Origin: Clavulina sp. PMI_390
Taxonomy: Eukaryota; Basidiomycota; Agaricomycetes; Cantharellales; Hydnaceae
Length of the DNA: 64,000 nucleotides
Direction of reading: 5' to 3'
Assembly: GCA_015039315.1 (NCBI GenBank)
Contig: WIDE01000007.1
Location: 233,062-297,061 of the forward strand
Below, in pieces: positions 32,761 to 45,316 of the stretch (its first letter is position 1; every line of letters starts with the position of its first letter). Below the pieces are notes generated by a model. That model had not been told where the DNA came from. It saw only the letters and a list, made by a program, of their open reading frames with translations, and ran no database searches. The position numbers and the translations under genes are program-made.

Positions 32761-35395
32761 TCATAGTCGGACGTTCTTGGGCATGAACTTGAGCGCTTGC
32801 CGGACGCCGAGGTCAGCGAGGACGTCCTCCGCTAAAAGAGAGAAAGGGGGAGAGGAGGAGGCACGGTCGGGTGAGCAAGAAGCAAAGATAGGGCCATAAG
32901 AAAACAAGGCTTACCTCCACCAAGGACAGCATCAAACTGGATGGTACGGTGATAGTGCTCAATTGCGCTACCCATTCCAGTTTGTGTGATCTATAGCAGT
33001 AAGAGAGATTACCATAAACACCACTATAGCAGAGCAGAAGGCTCCAGAAACGCGACTTACTCCACGACCACCGAAAATCTAGCGAAGTGAAGGAAGAAGA
33101 TTTGTCAGTCCGGATGAAAAGCCCCAAAACAATGATGCAGAGAGTCAAAAGTACCTGTACTGCATCCTTGGATGTCTCCTGACCTGCTCGTGTGCAGAAT
33201 TGCTTGCAAAGCCCGATCGGTCTATGAATGGAGGCATCAGCGGAGTTCGGCGAGACAGTGAATCACACCAAGACTTACCCGGCAAGATACGTGGACTGGG
33301 CATCGTAGCTCTATGAAGCCCCAAGGGACGAGTTAATCACTGAGTATCCGGAGTCGATCGTTGTCAGCGCACCATATTGCACATTTGATACGCTACAGGA
33401 CGGAAAGGCACGTTAGTCAACTGGCATAAGCATACTAAAGATAGAGCGACGTACTGATATGCTCAAGCCAGGTCTGGCAGCTCTCAACACGAGAAATCAT
33501 CTGGGCGATCCTGCATGATGGGATATGATGAGAGCCTTGACAAGAACGAACGAATAAGTTTCGAGCACTCACTTGTTACGGACCACAGCCTGCTCGATGA
33601 GCGGCTTCCCAAAGACGATGCGCTGGTTTGCCCATCTAAAGGCCCAGGTCCCGTCTCAGCCATGGACCACGAAGCGCGAGCGTGATGTTGAGGAACTCAC
33701 CGCATAGTCTGGTCAACAATGTTCCGCTGAGCTTGTACGCTCTGAACGTTCATCATCCAACGCTCGTGGTTGAAGTTGCTGAGGATAACCTTGAGGCCTT
33801 GGTTGACCTCGCCGAGAGTGTATTCGACAGGGACCTTGACGTGGTCGAACGTTACGAAGGCTGTCCCGGCTGTAGGCGAGTAAGATGTCTTGATAGGCTT
33901 GGTCTCGACACCCTCGCCGCGTGGGATGAGGATCATGGTAAGGCCCTTTCCAGTCCTGCAAGCCGTCTGTGGTGAAAATAGTATGAATGAGGCCTCCGAC
34001 ATGGGACACTATACTCCAGACCCTGCGTACCGCAAAGAAATCAGAGAACATCCCATTCGTGATCCACTTTTTCGTTCCGGTGATGATCCAGTGCTTCTTA
34101 TCCTCAGTCAGTACTGCCTTCGTCTTCAACCCTCCCTGCACATCCGACCCAGCGAACGCCTCAGTAATGGCCAAACACATGAACTTCTTCGCGTCCAGAC
34201 AGTCGTTCAGCACCAGCTTCTTGCACTCTTCTGATGCATAGTTGAGAATCGTCGGGACTCCGATGATCCCACCCGCTAGCAACCCGTCGAAGAAACCTCG
34301 CTGTCCAGTGCGCGCTGCTTCCGAGTTGACTATAAGCTCGTGGAAGTAATCGAATTCTTCGGGGGCGACTGCTCCGTTCACGAGCTTGCGACCTTTGAGG
34401 TGCTTGCCTGGCCCAACACGCATGCCCAAGTAGTTGATTTCACTGTGCAAATCAGGGATATATGAGAAGTAGATCTCTTGACAGAGGTACCGGCAGGTCA
34501 CGTACCCGAGCTTTCGAGCGAACTCATCGGAGAACCGCTTTCCGCTCGCCTCGCATTTCAGCGCCTCCGGAACGATGACCTGAACGCACCCACGAGACCG
34601 AGTAAGTGAATGGGTGGGGTTTGATTTCGTTGAAGGAGGATGGAATGCACACCTCTTCAGTGAACTTTCTGAATTCGCTCCTCAGCCTACGATGGCTCTG
34701 CGATGGAGAACAATAAGAATAACTCTCAGATCTGATTTTGAAAACATGGAAGAATCCGATTAGTCCTCACCTCTTTGTAGTATGGTGAATAGTAGCCCTT
34801 TGTTAGCCATTGAGGCTCTAGCAGGATTGGTAAGACATGCCCGAACAACAATACGTAATTCACTAGTGCGTACCGCCATAGGGAACGGGGCTTAACGACC
34901 CAGCAGGGAGAGGGGCGAATCTCTCTTCCTCTCCGGGGACAACACCAATCTGGAGACGTTTGTATTGTGGTCGGAGAAGGACTTCGCCCTTGTGCAACGA
35001 GTAGAAGGTGTCTGTCACGTCCTGGCCACCTACACGCGAAGACACGAAGATGTTAGTGTTAGATCTGGAAGATGAATGCAGTATGAAGTTATTTTGGACA
35101 TACGGATATCATCTTCGAGGAGAACGGCCTTGCCGCCTGGATGGAGGTCGGCGAATTTGGAAAGGTCGTATACTTTCGCGTCAATGATGACCCACAAATC
35201 CCCTTCCTTGTTCCTCTAAGGTTTCGCAGAACCCAATAGTAGGATTTGTATATGTAAGGAAGAGTTAAAAAGAAGAGTCGAGTTGAGTTTGGAGTGCGGT
35301 TGTTCAGATCGAGGGCGGCGACGAGCGAAAGACCGCCGACGAACCTTCTCCACCTCGGCAGCAGTGATTTGCCTCATCGCTTTAGGAGCAGACAT
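32761..35395 (-). CDS. Cytochrome b5-acyl-CoA dehydrogenase fusion protein
   Basis: Predicted flavoprotein that oxidises an acyl-CoA, with an N-terminal heme-binding cytochrome b5 domain. Many short introns; joined exons give a protein of roughly 500-550 aa. Seen in order: [17 protein letters not shown], then the b5 domain [21 protein letters not shown] with heme ligands in HPGG and in [12 protein letters not shown] linker [16 protein letters not shown] follows, then [16 protein letters not shown] and [15 protein letters not shown]. The acyl-CoA dehydrogenase body contains [13 protein letters not shown] (flavin-site region), [49 protein letters not shown] and QIFGGRG. The C-terminus is [11 protein letters not shown]. 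Start at 35395 is the only ATG ahead of the b5 domain. The natural electron path (b5 to flavin or the reverse) and substrate are unknown. Confidence 0.9.
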
Positions 35396-35905
35396 GGTAT
35401 GATTGGAGATGGCGAGGAGCTAACGGTGAAGTGTAGATGTTGCGAGCGCAAAGTGAAGAAATCAGGAGGGAGGTTCGGGTGTTGGCTGGCCTGTGACAGC
35501 CACATATATATTCCGGTAACCCGGTAGTAAACCTTACCGAATTGGAAGCTTGATTGCAATTAGATTTGGATGTAACGACACCAGCACTCGTACTCGTCCT
35601 CCTTCCACACCGTTTATAGTGCTCTAGACTTGATTGTTAGATGTTGGTAGTAATGGGAAACACGCATAGCGCTCGCCTGAGGCTGGGCAAAGTGGCATTT
35701 TCCCACGCACGCCGCACCACTTTTTTATAGGGTCCGAATCCGGGGCAGCGAATACGAGGTCGAGGATAACAATGAGCATACAAGGGCTATTACAATATAT
35801 CACCCATCCACCATTGATTACAACATTCGATTACTTATGGCATGAAGGATCAAAGGTTGTACTATACGTCAGTGCAGGGGCCGAATTTTCGCAGAGCTGA
35901 CGCTG
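35396..35905. other. Intergenic, upstream of the b5-dehydrogenase gene
   Basis: About 510 bp holding the dehydrogenase promoter and the 3' flank of the methionine sulfoxide reductase gene. No gene seen. Confidence 0.4.
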
Positions 35906-36803
35906 TCAATCCCAATCACAGGAAGCGACGACGAGCTCTGTGATCTTCGCGAGACCTTCCGCATCATCTTCATCAAAGCCCTCGAGTGCGAGACAGTCCA
36001 AATCCAGTACGCCCAGCGCCGTTTGCTCTCCATCAGCGCGATTGAGCAGCAATGGAAGAACGATTTCCGATTTGGTCTCTCCATCGCATGCAATATGGCC
36101 GGGGTATTTGTCTATCCGTATATTCATTTAGCAACGTGTTCCAGAAATAGGCTGATCCCTCAAGAGTGAAATATGACTCACCGACTTCTGGAACGACAAG
36201 CGTCTTTCGCGATACATATGCGTCAGCGCAGACGCCTTTACCAGACTTGACCTTGATCAGCTGACAAGCTGGTTTGCCATTGAAGGGTCCTAATAGGAGA
36301 ACAGGGGGCAGGCTCGGATCCCGTGGCTTTCCAGGAAATAGCTGTGAGTCTAGATAGAAACCTAGAGTACATCGCAATATCGCAAGACAAAGCGAGCGTA
36401 AGCACATTGCAGTCAGAAATGAGGCAAGAGACATGTGCGCACCAGACCAGTTAACAGCTTTTTCGCCGGGTCCAAAATGTGAGGGAAACGCGAGTAAAGA
36501 GTTGTAAATGAGCGAGGACGCGTTCGATAAATTTGTAACCTAGATGAATGACATGGGCTCCTTCAATAAGACGCAATGTAACATAATGATAGCCACCAAA
36601 TAACACACCCAATTTCGCTGCCCCTCGAGGAGATACTTCAGTTGGAATTCCACATGCGACCAGAATTCTTTTTTGGTCGTGATCTGCCCAAACAATCGGC
36701 CGATCCGCACATCAGGGATGATATTCGTGTGTGCAGTGCACTGAACGATGGTTCAAGGGGACCTTACAGAGTCAGGGACAAGGCTTGAGTCGGCGTGAGG
36801 CAT
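35906..36803 (-). CDS. Free methionine-R-sulfoxide reductase (GAF domain)
   Basis: Reduces free methionine-(R)-sulfoxide, a soluble repair enzyme of the fRMsr type. Five exons: 36803-36768, 36683-36609, 36539-36443, 36361-36182, 36111-35906, totalling 594 nt and 197 aa. Seen: MPHADSSLVPDS, KKEFWSHVEFQLKYLLEGQRNW, VTNLSNASSLIYNSLL, AVNWSGFYLD, LLGPFNGKPACQLIKVKSGKGVC and PGHIACDGETKSEIVLPLLL, ending TALGVLDLDC and ITELVVASCDWD. The three family cysteines (KPAC, KGVC, HIAC) are all present, so it should be active. Short first exons would be missed by ORF calling. Divergent from the first sulfite pump gene 585 bp away. Confidence 0.92.
36695..36704. promoter_or_regulatory. Palindrome ATCGGCCGAT (site 1)
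   Basis: Perfect 10-bp palindrome inside intron 1 of the methionine sulfoxide reductase gene and about 685 bp before the first sulfite pump ATG. An identical copy lies at 39794-39803 and a 9/10 match at 45513-45522. CGG and CCG half sites are typical of Zn2Cys6 regulators; function is inferred. Confidence 0.3.
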
Positions 36804-37388
36804 GGTGCGGAGAAAACACTGTTAGAAATCGCGACATCGCTCGCCTGGCCCGAGGCCAAAAATTCCTCGATATCATCACGGCCAAACATCGGAGCCTTCG
36901 ATTTCTCCTCGTTTGCGGATGGTGCAAGGCAGCAGCGAATCCAATTGTCTATGGCACGCTTCTGATTGTTTTCGTGGCGGCTGCCGTGGTCCGCATGAAA
37001 GTATGGGGACCGCATAGCCGGTGTTTCCAATTCCATTTGCAGGAGCACACAAACGTGACGCCATACTCACCACATCGAGGTGACTTGAGCTCGACCTCTT
37101 TGGCACTGTCTCTTCCACTAGCAATCCATAGCCCAAAACTCCCTTCTTGTTGTTGCTTCTCTCCTGCTTTCCTTCGGCGATCGACCCTCCGACCACCGAA
37201 GCCGAGTCACGGAAATAGTCTTTCCTACCGTCCCGCCGCAATTGATCCTGTTCGCCGACTTCAACCGCCCACAGCCGAGTCGGTCATCGAGTGCCTCTCT
37301 TTGATTATTAATCCTGCGTCGAGTCATCTGCTCGATACCCGAGGAGCACAACTCAGTCCCTCACAAATTTTCCTCTTACCACATCATT
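36804..37388. promoter_or_regulatory. Divergent promoter region, methionine sulfoxide reductase / sulfite pump 1
   Basis: 585 bp between start codons of divergently transcribed genes. Long open frames here are not supported by motifs. Shared control is possible from arrangement only. Confidence 0.4.
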
Positions 37389-39473
37389 ATGAGCTCGAAC
37401 GACACTCCGTTACCTCCAAGGAGGATTGCATCGACAACTAGAGTTGGAAATGCCTCAGACACCAGCGCGGCCCCCACTACCACTCTAGAGACGCATGAAG
37501 AGCGACAGAAGAGCTGGGGCACGGAGTTTAGGAGGAGAATTCTGAACTTTACACCAAGCTGGTTCAGTGTCAAGTGAGCATTCAGACATCATTTGACACA
37601 AAGACTTGTTCCTGGATTACTGATAACACTTCCCTATCGCCACGCTATAAATCCCTGGATTAGCATGGGGACGGGTATTGCGTCAATACTACTCAAGAAC
37701 CTACCCTACCAGTTCAAGCACCTCGATGTCATCGCAAATGCTATTTTCGTCCTCAACGTCATCCTCTTCACTGTCTTCTTTCTAGCATCAGTGTAAGTAC
37801 AGCCAATTATACGTTGTCCAGTTTCTGTTTCCAGTCACTGATTGGACTATGTTCTGCTCTGAACTAGTATTCGGTACACTGTGTGGCCAACAGTATGGCA
37901 TGCAATGATTCACCACCCCACGCAATCTCTGTACATTGGGACGTTCCCGATGGGTCTCAGCACTATTGTCAACATGGTCGTGTTCACTTGCGTCCCAGCC
38001 TTTGGGAAAGAGTGAGTACCTTTGAAATTCCTACTGGAAGACATGCCGAGTAGCTTGCCACATATTGATCGGGACGGCCTGTATGTTTAGTTTTGTAACA
38101 GTAGCATGGGTCCTGTGGTGGATTTCTGCAGTAATCTCCCTTGGGATTGGCATCATCATGCCGTTTGTGGTGTACGTCGACTGCTTCTCAGAGGTCTTCT
38201 CCTACGATGACTGCTCACTCGCCCTGCGCTCTATGCCACCCTTTGAAACCCATTTCGTGCGGCGACCTACTGGGCTGTCCTCCCCCCCCCCCCAGTCACA
38301 CCCGCCACAAGACCTCATTCGACGAAATCTCCGGCGTCTGGTTCCTCCCGATTGTCACCAACGTCGTCGCTAGCGCGAGTGGTGGAGTAGTCGCGACTGT
38401 TCTTCCCCCTGACCATGCTCGTGTCACGCTGGTCGTGAGGTATGCCTTCTGTCTAACGACTTGTGGGTGTGATCGGTTCCATAGGCTTACCTGACTTTTG
38501 GGGGTTCGATCTCCCTGGTTCTAGTTACATCATGTGGGGTATTGGTGTATCGTGCGCTTTCTTCCTCATGCCCCTATACTATGCTCGCCTCGCCATATAC
38601 AAAGTAAGCGCAGTCCTATTCTTACTCGTAACTGATATGTTCTAATCCTCTGGTCAATTAAAAGCTCCCACCAAAAGCTATGATTGTCAGCGTCTTCCTT
38701 CCTGTCGGGCCGTGCGGACAGGGCGCTTTCGGCTTGCTCCAGTTAGCATCAGTGGTTCGCACACTCAGTCGGAGCCCAGGAGCTGGGGGTCTTGATGCTG
38801 GAGGTTTATACTCCACAGAAGAAGTGCAGATGATGGCAAGTGCTGTCTATGCCGTTAGCATCATGTGAGTCTCACTCAGCAAACCATTCCACGACAATCG
38901 CGCTGGTGCTTGATATTGAACTCAGTATACATGGATGCTACGTCAAGTGTGGCGTTTGTTCTATGGGGTGTAGGATTCTTCTGGCTATGTAATGCAGTCA
39001 TGACCATTTTCGACACGATGCGGCGTCAGAAGATCCCTTTCAATATGGGCTGGTGGGTAAGTGGTAGTGGATGCGGCTTTCCCGAGGTAGCGGACTAATG
39101 ATTGTCTACCTCATTCTGGAAGGGCTTCACGTTCCCCATTGGGGTGTTCGCTACCGCAACTACCGCCCTTGCGAAGGAGCTAAATTCGACAGCACTAAGG
39201 ATAGCAGGCACGTTCGTCTCGCTTTGTGTTGTTCTCTTATGGGCATTTGTCGCGAGCAAGACTGCCATTCTTGGGTGGGAGGGGTCCATGTACGCGTCTG
39301 TCTCCTTTCTCGCATGTCTCATCACCTCTAATCATAAGCCTTTCCATATGGTTAGATTTCTTGCACCGTGCCTCGATGACGGCAAGCCACCAGCTCCGCA
39401 GCGTAGTCAATCTGAATCACCAGCCACTCCGACGGACGTATCGGAAACTCTGGTCACCGAAGTTGTAGTCTGA
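37389..39473 (+). CDS. Ssu1/TDT-family sulfite efflux pump, tandem copy 1
   Basis: Voltage-dependent anion channel/TDT superfamily membrane protein related to yeast Ssu1, which exports sulfite at the plasma membrane. Ten exons: 37389-37573, 37664-37792, 37868-38011, 38091-38171, 38296-38439, 38525-38603, 38665-38864, 38948-39056, 39123-39289, 39356-39473, totalling 1356 nt and 451 aa. Seen: a polar N-terminus, ILNFTPSWFSVNMGTGIASI, HHPTQSLYIGTFPMGL, NMVVFTCVPAFGKDF, WFLPIVTNVVASASGG, WGIGVSCAFFLMPLYYARL, VGPCGQGAFGLLQL and FNMGWWGFTFPIGVFATAT, with about ten hydrophobic segments. The exon 5 acceptor follows a 12-C tract. The frame is unbroken. Substrate by family: sulfite or a related anion. 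Confidence 0.88.
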
Positions 39474-40296
39474 GTTCTGAAGCTGGTTCTTGTTCCTAGA
39501 CCTTCTGGCATAAGGTTTATCAGGTGATATCCCCATTGATTACATAGGTCGAAGCTAGTCCTTGGTGTATGCATGGAATATCTACGCTGCTTTCTTTAGC
39601 TCAGTGCATCCAATTGCAGCATGGAGATGTCTCAACAGCAATGAAATTGGCGGTGCATCATTCGCAGATAGTTGGTGGATGTTTATTGATTGCGCAACCA
39701 AGTGAGTGGCGGTGGTCCAGAATCTAGAGCGGGTTGGAACAAGTCCAAAAAATGAAAGGAAAATCTGGCACCATCTAAGGGCTTACTCTTAACATCGGCC
39801 GATTCACCAAAAAAAATTGTCGTAATCAATAAGCCAAAACACTCGCCTCTCCTTCAGAGATCGCCCTCTAGATCGACTCATATTATCTATGATTACTGAC
39901 AAAGGATCTTTACGAGATATTTGATAATACCGGCACCTTTATACCTGCAAGCCCGACGTCGAAATGTCGTTTTGCTACATCAATACAATAGGTGTCATCA
40001 TAGGGCTGGGAATGGTGCCATCACAAGATTCACCACCCACAGGAAGACATATCTGGCCATCCGAACCATCATTCTGTTGGGGTTTCTACTACTGCTGTAT
40101 CACAGCGTATAGTGGTTTGCCAGTGTTCATATCTCGTCATCGGGCCCAGCTCACCGACGAAGAGTAAGACTTATCAAAAGCTCGCTCCCCACATCCACAC
40201 CAGTGAAAAATCCAACATTCCCAGCGCCATTTCATAGACGAAAATCTGCGCTCGACCTCAAGGTTGTCAGACGCTCAAAGCTTCCCTACACTCAAC
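39474..40296. other. Intergenic between sulfite pump copies 1 and 2
   Basis: About 820 bp. Contains the palindrome at 39794 and an AAGCCAAAAC stretch at 39831-39840 that recurs at 42709-42718 before copy 3. No gene seen. Confidence 0.4.
39794..39803. promoter_or_regulatory. Palindrome ATCGGCCGAT (site 2)
   Basis: Exact second copy of the 10-bp palindrome, about 494 bp before the ATG of sulfite pump copy 2. Confidence 0.35.
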
Positions 40297-42359
40297 ATGA
40301 GCTTAGACTCTCTGGTCTTGACTCCTCCACTCTCGGGCGATAATTTCTCTGGATCAAAGCCCACAATCCACGACGAAAAAAACATTGCTACTCCTGCTAC
40401 CGAACGGGAACGCGATGGCAAAACTCGGAAAACCTGGGCTTCTGGCCTACGATGGAGGATATTGAACTTCGCTCCCAGCTGGTTCAGTGTCAAGTGAGTC
40501 CGCACAACCCTTGGACAAGGAGGAGGGACGAGATAAATTGGTAATACCTTTTCGCTAGTATGGGGACCGGAATAGTGTCGATCCTGCTCAAAAATTTGCC
40601 ATATCAATTCAAGCACCTAGATGTCATAGCGAATGCCATTTTCGCTCTTAACGTCGTTCTTTTCATCACCTTCCTCGTGGTCTCAATGTGAGTATTACTT
40701 AAATCATTCCTCGCCTAAAGACCAATCCATTTCTTTTCTACCATCCTCAGTATTCGATACACTGTCTGGCCGACAGTTTGGTACGAGTTGATCCACCACC
40801 CCACGCAATCGCTATATATCGGGACGTTCCCTATGGGCCTCACTACCATAATAAACATGATCGTGTTTACTTGCGTACCCGCCTTCGGGAAAGAGTATGT
40901 TACATTGACAACTTTCTTTGTATTCCGGCTGCTGGTTCGTATTTGGATTAATATTTGTCTCCAAGCTTTGCCACAGTGGCCTGGGTCCTATGGTGGATTA
41001 CGGCAGCTATATCAATTGGTATTGGTATCATCATGCCCTTTGTTGTGTGAGGAGGCTATTTCACCAATGTCTTCGCAATACCCTTGATCTGATCTGATTT
41101 CCCTTTCGTCTCTCGTAACCCATGGCCCCCCTTCTCGGTGGCCGAATTACGGCACTGCGGGTCATGTATCGGTACCATATCACATCACAGACACACGCGG
41201 CATAAGACTTCATTCAAAGAAATCTTAGGTGTTTGGTTTCTCCCAATCGTTACCAATGTCGTCGCTAGTGCGAGCGGAGGCGTCGTTGCGGCAGTTCTCC
41301 CACCTGCCCATGCTCGTGTTACGTTGGTGGTTAGGTACGCAATTACTCCTAAAGTCCCACTGTGCGGTGATGTTGAATGGACTAACCTACTTCGGTTTCG
41401 ATTCCTTTAGTTACATGATGTGGGGCGTTGGCGTGCCATGTGCCTTCTTCCTCATGCCGTTATATTATGCTCGTCTCGCAATATACAAGGTGGGTAGATA
41501 TTCGGTCGTAATATTCATACATCATGGCTAAACCCCTTTCGTCGGCTGGCTATTAGCTTCCACCAAAAACTGTGATTGTAAGCGTCTTTCTGCCTGTCGG
41601 CCCATGCGGACAAGGCGCATTCGGTTTGCTTCAAATGGCTTCGGTGCTGCGAACACTCAGCCGAAGTCCGGGGGGTGGTGGGCTCGATGCCGGAGGACAG
41701 TATTCTGCAGAAGAGATACAGATGATGGCAAACGCCGTGTATGCTGTTAGTATCATGTGAGTATTTTCCTATAGCCCAATCCTTTTGAATTGATTGCTCA
41801 CAAGTACGTTGCCTGATACATAAGTGTGGCTTTTGTCTTATGGGGTGTAGGGTTTTTCTGGTTATGTAATGCGATAATGGCGATCTTCGAGGTGATGTGT
41901 CGCCAGAAGGTTCCATTCAACATGGGCTGGTGGGTGAGTGATGGCTGTCAATGCTTTCCAACGTCCCAGGTGCTGAGGATGTTAACTGAATCATGATGGT
42001 ATCGGAAGGGATTCACGTTCCCTGTTGGGGTATTCGCCACTGCGACCACTTCTCTTGCAAAGGAACTGGATTCGACCGCATTGAGGGTTATAGGCACGTT
42101 CGTCTCACTATGTGTCGTCCTCTTGTGGGCATTTGTTGCCATTAAGACCGTTATTCTTGGATGGGATGGGTCCATGTACGTCGTTGGTCCCATATTTGCT
42201 CTGGTTATCATGTTTGAAATCCTTACCTGCGGCATCAATAGATTCCTTGCACCCGGCCTCGATGAAGGGGGCCCGCCTGTTCTGTGGCGTGGTCCGTCGG
42301 ACTTTCAAACCACTCCAACTGATGATTCAGCGGTGCAGGAGACGGAGGCCGTGGTATAA
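40297..42359 (+). CDS. Ssu1/TDT-family sulfite efflux pump, tandem copy 2
   Basis: Second member of the array, intact, with the same ten-exon plan as copy 1. Exon 1 is 40297-40493, phase 2. Seen: ILNFAPSWFSVNMGTGIVSI, HHPTQSLYIGTFPMGL, DFATVAWVLWWITAAISIG, WFLPIVTNVVASASGG, WGVGVPCAFFLMPLYYARL, VGPCGQGAFGLLQM and FNMGWWGFTFPVGVFATAT. The C-terminus reads FLAPGLDEGGPPVLW and ends in an acidic, Thr-rich tail. The start is the ATG at 40297; the longer upstream frame begins on TTG. The internal exons are close to copy 1 while the N-terminal 50 residues and C-terminal tail differ, as expected for soluble ends of a transporter after duplication. Confidence 0.87.
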
Positions 42360-43277
42360 GTGAGTTTATGCCCCTCGAATGTTGTCTACCTTATCCTCCA
42401 ATCTGATCACACACCTCCATGACTAATTACAACAGTCACTCCTTGTATTCAATCATAAAGAAATAATTGGGGAGCAGCAATTACCGAAGCTAGTGCCGGC
42501 CAATCCTTCGTTTGACTCCAGTCGATCGGAACAAAGGCATATCAACTGATATGGATTACAGCATGCAGCAATACGAAAGCCAAATCCTCAGAGAAACAAA
42601 TAAGTCAGGGCATCGGTTGCAGGTGAATGACGTAGCAAAAATTTGAGTGTACAATCAAGACCTGGCGGGGTCGAGGAAATGAACATCCACAATAACGTTA
42701 TGCTCAACAAGCCAAAACAACCGAACGGGTTCTCGGATGCCGCATAACTCGATTTCCTGCACTGGTTCTGCTATTCCTCAAGATTTGATAGGGTTTTGAA
42801 GGTCTGAAACGACCGGCGGCGTTAATAGAAGTCGAAGAGCCACTACGCGGATGTTACTTTCCTGTTCCATTCCACCCAAAAGGACTGTCAAATCAGTGTC
42901 GATGGTATTAGTGGTTCGTGGCATGAGAACCACAACCAATACACCCCAGTGCTGGTTGACCCGAGCACAGGCTCGATGGCCGACTAAATGCAGTGGTGTC
43001 ACCATACGGCTAGGATTGGAGGTGTGACAGCATCCGCAACTACTGTATCTGACCATCTGGCCGATCATTACTTCGATTCCCCCACTATTTCTGCGTCATT
43101 AACCTTCGTAAAGGCGTGGAAACTGCTCCCTTATATTTCTTTGCTGATGGGATCTGGACACAACTCTCCTGACGCTTGCCTTCCCCACCCAGTACACCAT
43201 CTCTTCTTGCTAATACTTCGGTTGAAGCAAAATTGGAAATTCCCCTCTCAACGACCAGATTTCCATCCTATACCAGC
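42360..43277. other. Intergenic between sulfite pump copies 2 and 3
   Basis: About 920 bp. Contains AAGCCAAAAC (42709-42718), shared with the copy 2 upstream region, and an imperfect GGCCGAT near 43059. No gene seen. Confidence 0.4.
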
Positions 43278-45316
43278 ATGAGCTTGAACGAACTTGACCT
43301 GGGTACGACGCCTGCAAGCACGATTTTCCCTGCGCCGAAAACAATAAACCACATTGGTACGAGTGTCGTTGCCGCCGAATCCGAGCCCAATGTAGATCGT
43401 CAGAGAGCCTGGAGCGTCGGACTGTGGTGGAGGATATTGAACTTTGCTCCCAGCTGGTTCAGCGTCAAGTAAGTCTAGGCGCCTCCTGAATACATGTACC
43501 AAGGAGGTTGACTAACCTACTAATGCCGTCCCTGCTAGTATGGGCACTGGTATGGTGTCTATCCTGCTCAAGAACTTGCCCTATCAGTTCAAGCACCTAG
43601 ACATCATAGCAAATGCTATTTTTGTTCTCAACGTCATTCTTTTCATCCCATTTCTTCTCATGTCGATGTGAGTGTGTTATTATTATTTAGCTTCCCTCAT
43701 ATTCGCCGTTCAACTGATCATCAAGCCAATACCATTTTTGACGGCCTGGCAGCATTCGGTACACTTTTTGGCCAACGATTTGGCATGCGTTGATTCGGCA
43801 CCCTATCCAGTCGCTGTACATCGAAACCTTCCCAATGGGCCTCGCTACCATTGTAAACATGATTATATTTACTTGCGTCCCCGCCTTTGGCAAAAAGTAT
43901 GCTACTTTGGCCCCTCCTCTATCGCCTTCCACAAGGGTTGTGTTGTGCGACTTGGAGCTGATGCCAGCGTCATAGATTTGCCATAGTAGCATGGGTTTTC
44001 TGGTGGATTACGGCCGTGATATCAATAGGGATCGGGATAATCATGCCTTTTATTGTGTGAGCAGGACTAACAATACTGTTGACCTCATGGTATTTCTCAC
44101 TCATATCTTGCAATCCATTCACCGTGGCTGGATTACGGCACCATACGCCCCTCCCTTGGTATCTCGACCCATCATAGTCACACACGCCACAAGACCACGT
44201 TTAAAGAAATATCGGGGGTTTGGTTCCTAGCGATCGCTGCTAATGTGGTCGCCAGTGCAAGTGGTGGTGTAGTTGCGGAGGTCCTCCCACCTACCCACGC
44301 TCGCGTTACTTTGGTCCTCAGGTCTGTATCGACTTCTTAGGTACATGCATGACCGCGTCGCATCGGTTCATCTACATCGCCTTAGTTACATGATGTGGGG
44401 TCTTGGTGTGTCCTGTGCGTTTTTCCTCATGCCGCTGTACTACGCCCGTCTTGCAGTATACAATGTGAGCACATCCTTGTTATTGGGATCTCCTCTATAA
44501 TCGCCCCAGTAATCTGATATCTTTCATTCGCTACTAGCTCCCTCCAGAAACCATGATAGCAAGTGTCTTTCTACCCGTTGCGCCGTGCGGACAAGGTGCA
44601 TTTGCATTGCTCCAGCTAGCCTTGGTGGTAAAGACACTGAGCCGGAGCCCAGGAGCAGGCGGGCTCGATGCTGGGGGCCAGTACAGCGTGGAAGACATCC
44701 AGATGATGGCGAACGCAGTCTATGCTGCTAGTATTATGTGGGTCTTTCTGTACAGTATACCTCCTCCTGACTCGACCACTCATCGAATTATTCAAATATC
44801 AGCGTAGCGTCTGTCTTGTGGGGGGTAGGGTTTTTCTGGTTATCAAACGCGATCATGGCGATCCTCGACACCATTCACCACCAAAAAATTCCTTTCAATA
44901 TGGGCTGGTGGGTGAGTGATTCCATCCCCCTCCTGAGTTATTGTTCGTTTCACACCCTGTTCGCCTGACCGGATTATCGATAGGGATTCACGTTTCCCGT
45001 TGGGGTCTTCGCCACGGCTACAACTAGCCTAGGGAGGGAACTAGATTCAACAGCATTGAATATAGCAGGCACATTCATTTCACTGTGTGTCGTCGTTTCA
45101 TGGGGCTTTGTTGCTACTAAAACCGTAATCCTTCGATGGGAAGGGTCATTGTAAGTTTCCATTTCCATCTAGCCTTTATTCTGCTATGGTAACCTAACAG
45201 GCTGTATTGATAGGTTTCTTGCACCGTGCCTGGATGATGGCGAGTCACCAGCTCCTTGGCGAGGCCCGTTAGAGCCACCACCAGTGGGAGGGTCAGCGAC
45301 AGAGGTTGCAGTGTGA
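43278..45316 (+). CDS. Ssu1/TDT-family sulfite efflux pump, tandem copy 3
   Basis: Third member, intact, same ten exons. Exon 1 is 43278-43468, phase 2. Seen: ILNFAPSWFSVNMGTGMVSI, HPIQSLYIETFPMGL, CVPAFGKKFAIVAWVFWW, WFLAIAANVVASASGG, WGLGVSCAFFLMPLYYARL, VAPCGQGAFALLQL, FNMGWWGFTFPVGVFATAT. Differences from copies 1 and 2 include GKK for GKD before the fourth exon, HIR-type changes in the second loop, and VAPCGQG for VGPCGQG, so it is the most diverged copy. The C-terminal tail is shorter and Pro-rich (EPPPVGG). ATG at 43278 is the first in frame; the longer upstream frame starts on TTG. Confidence 0.85.
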
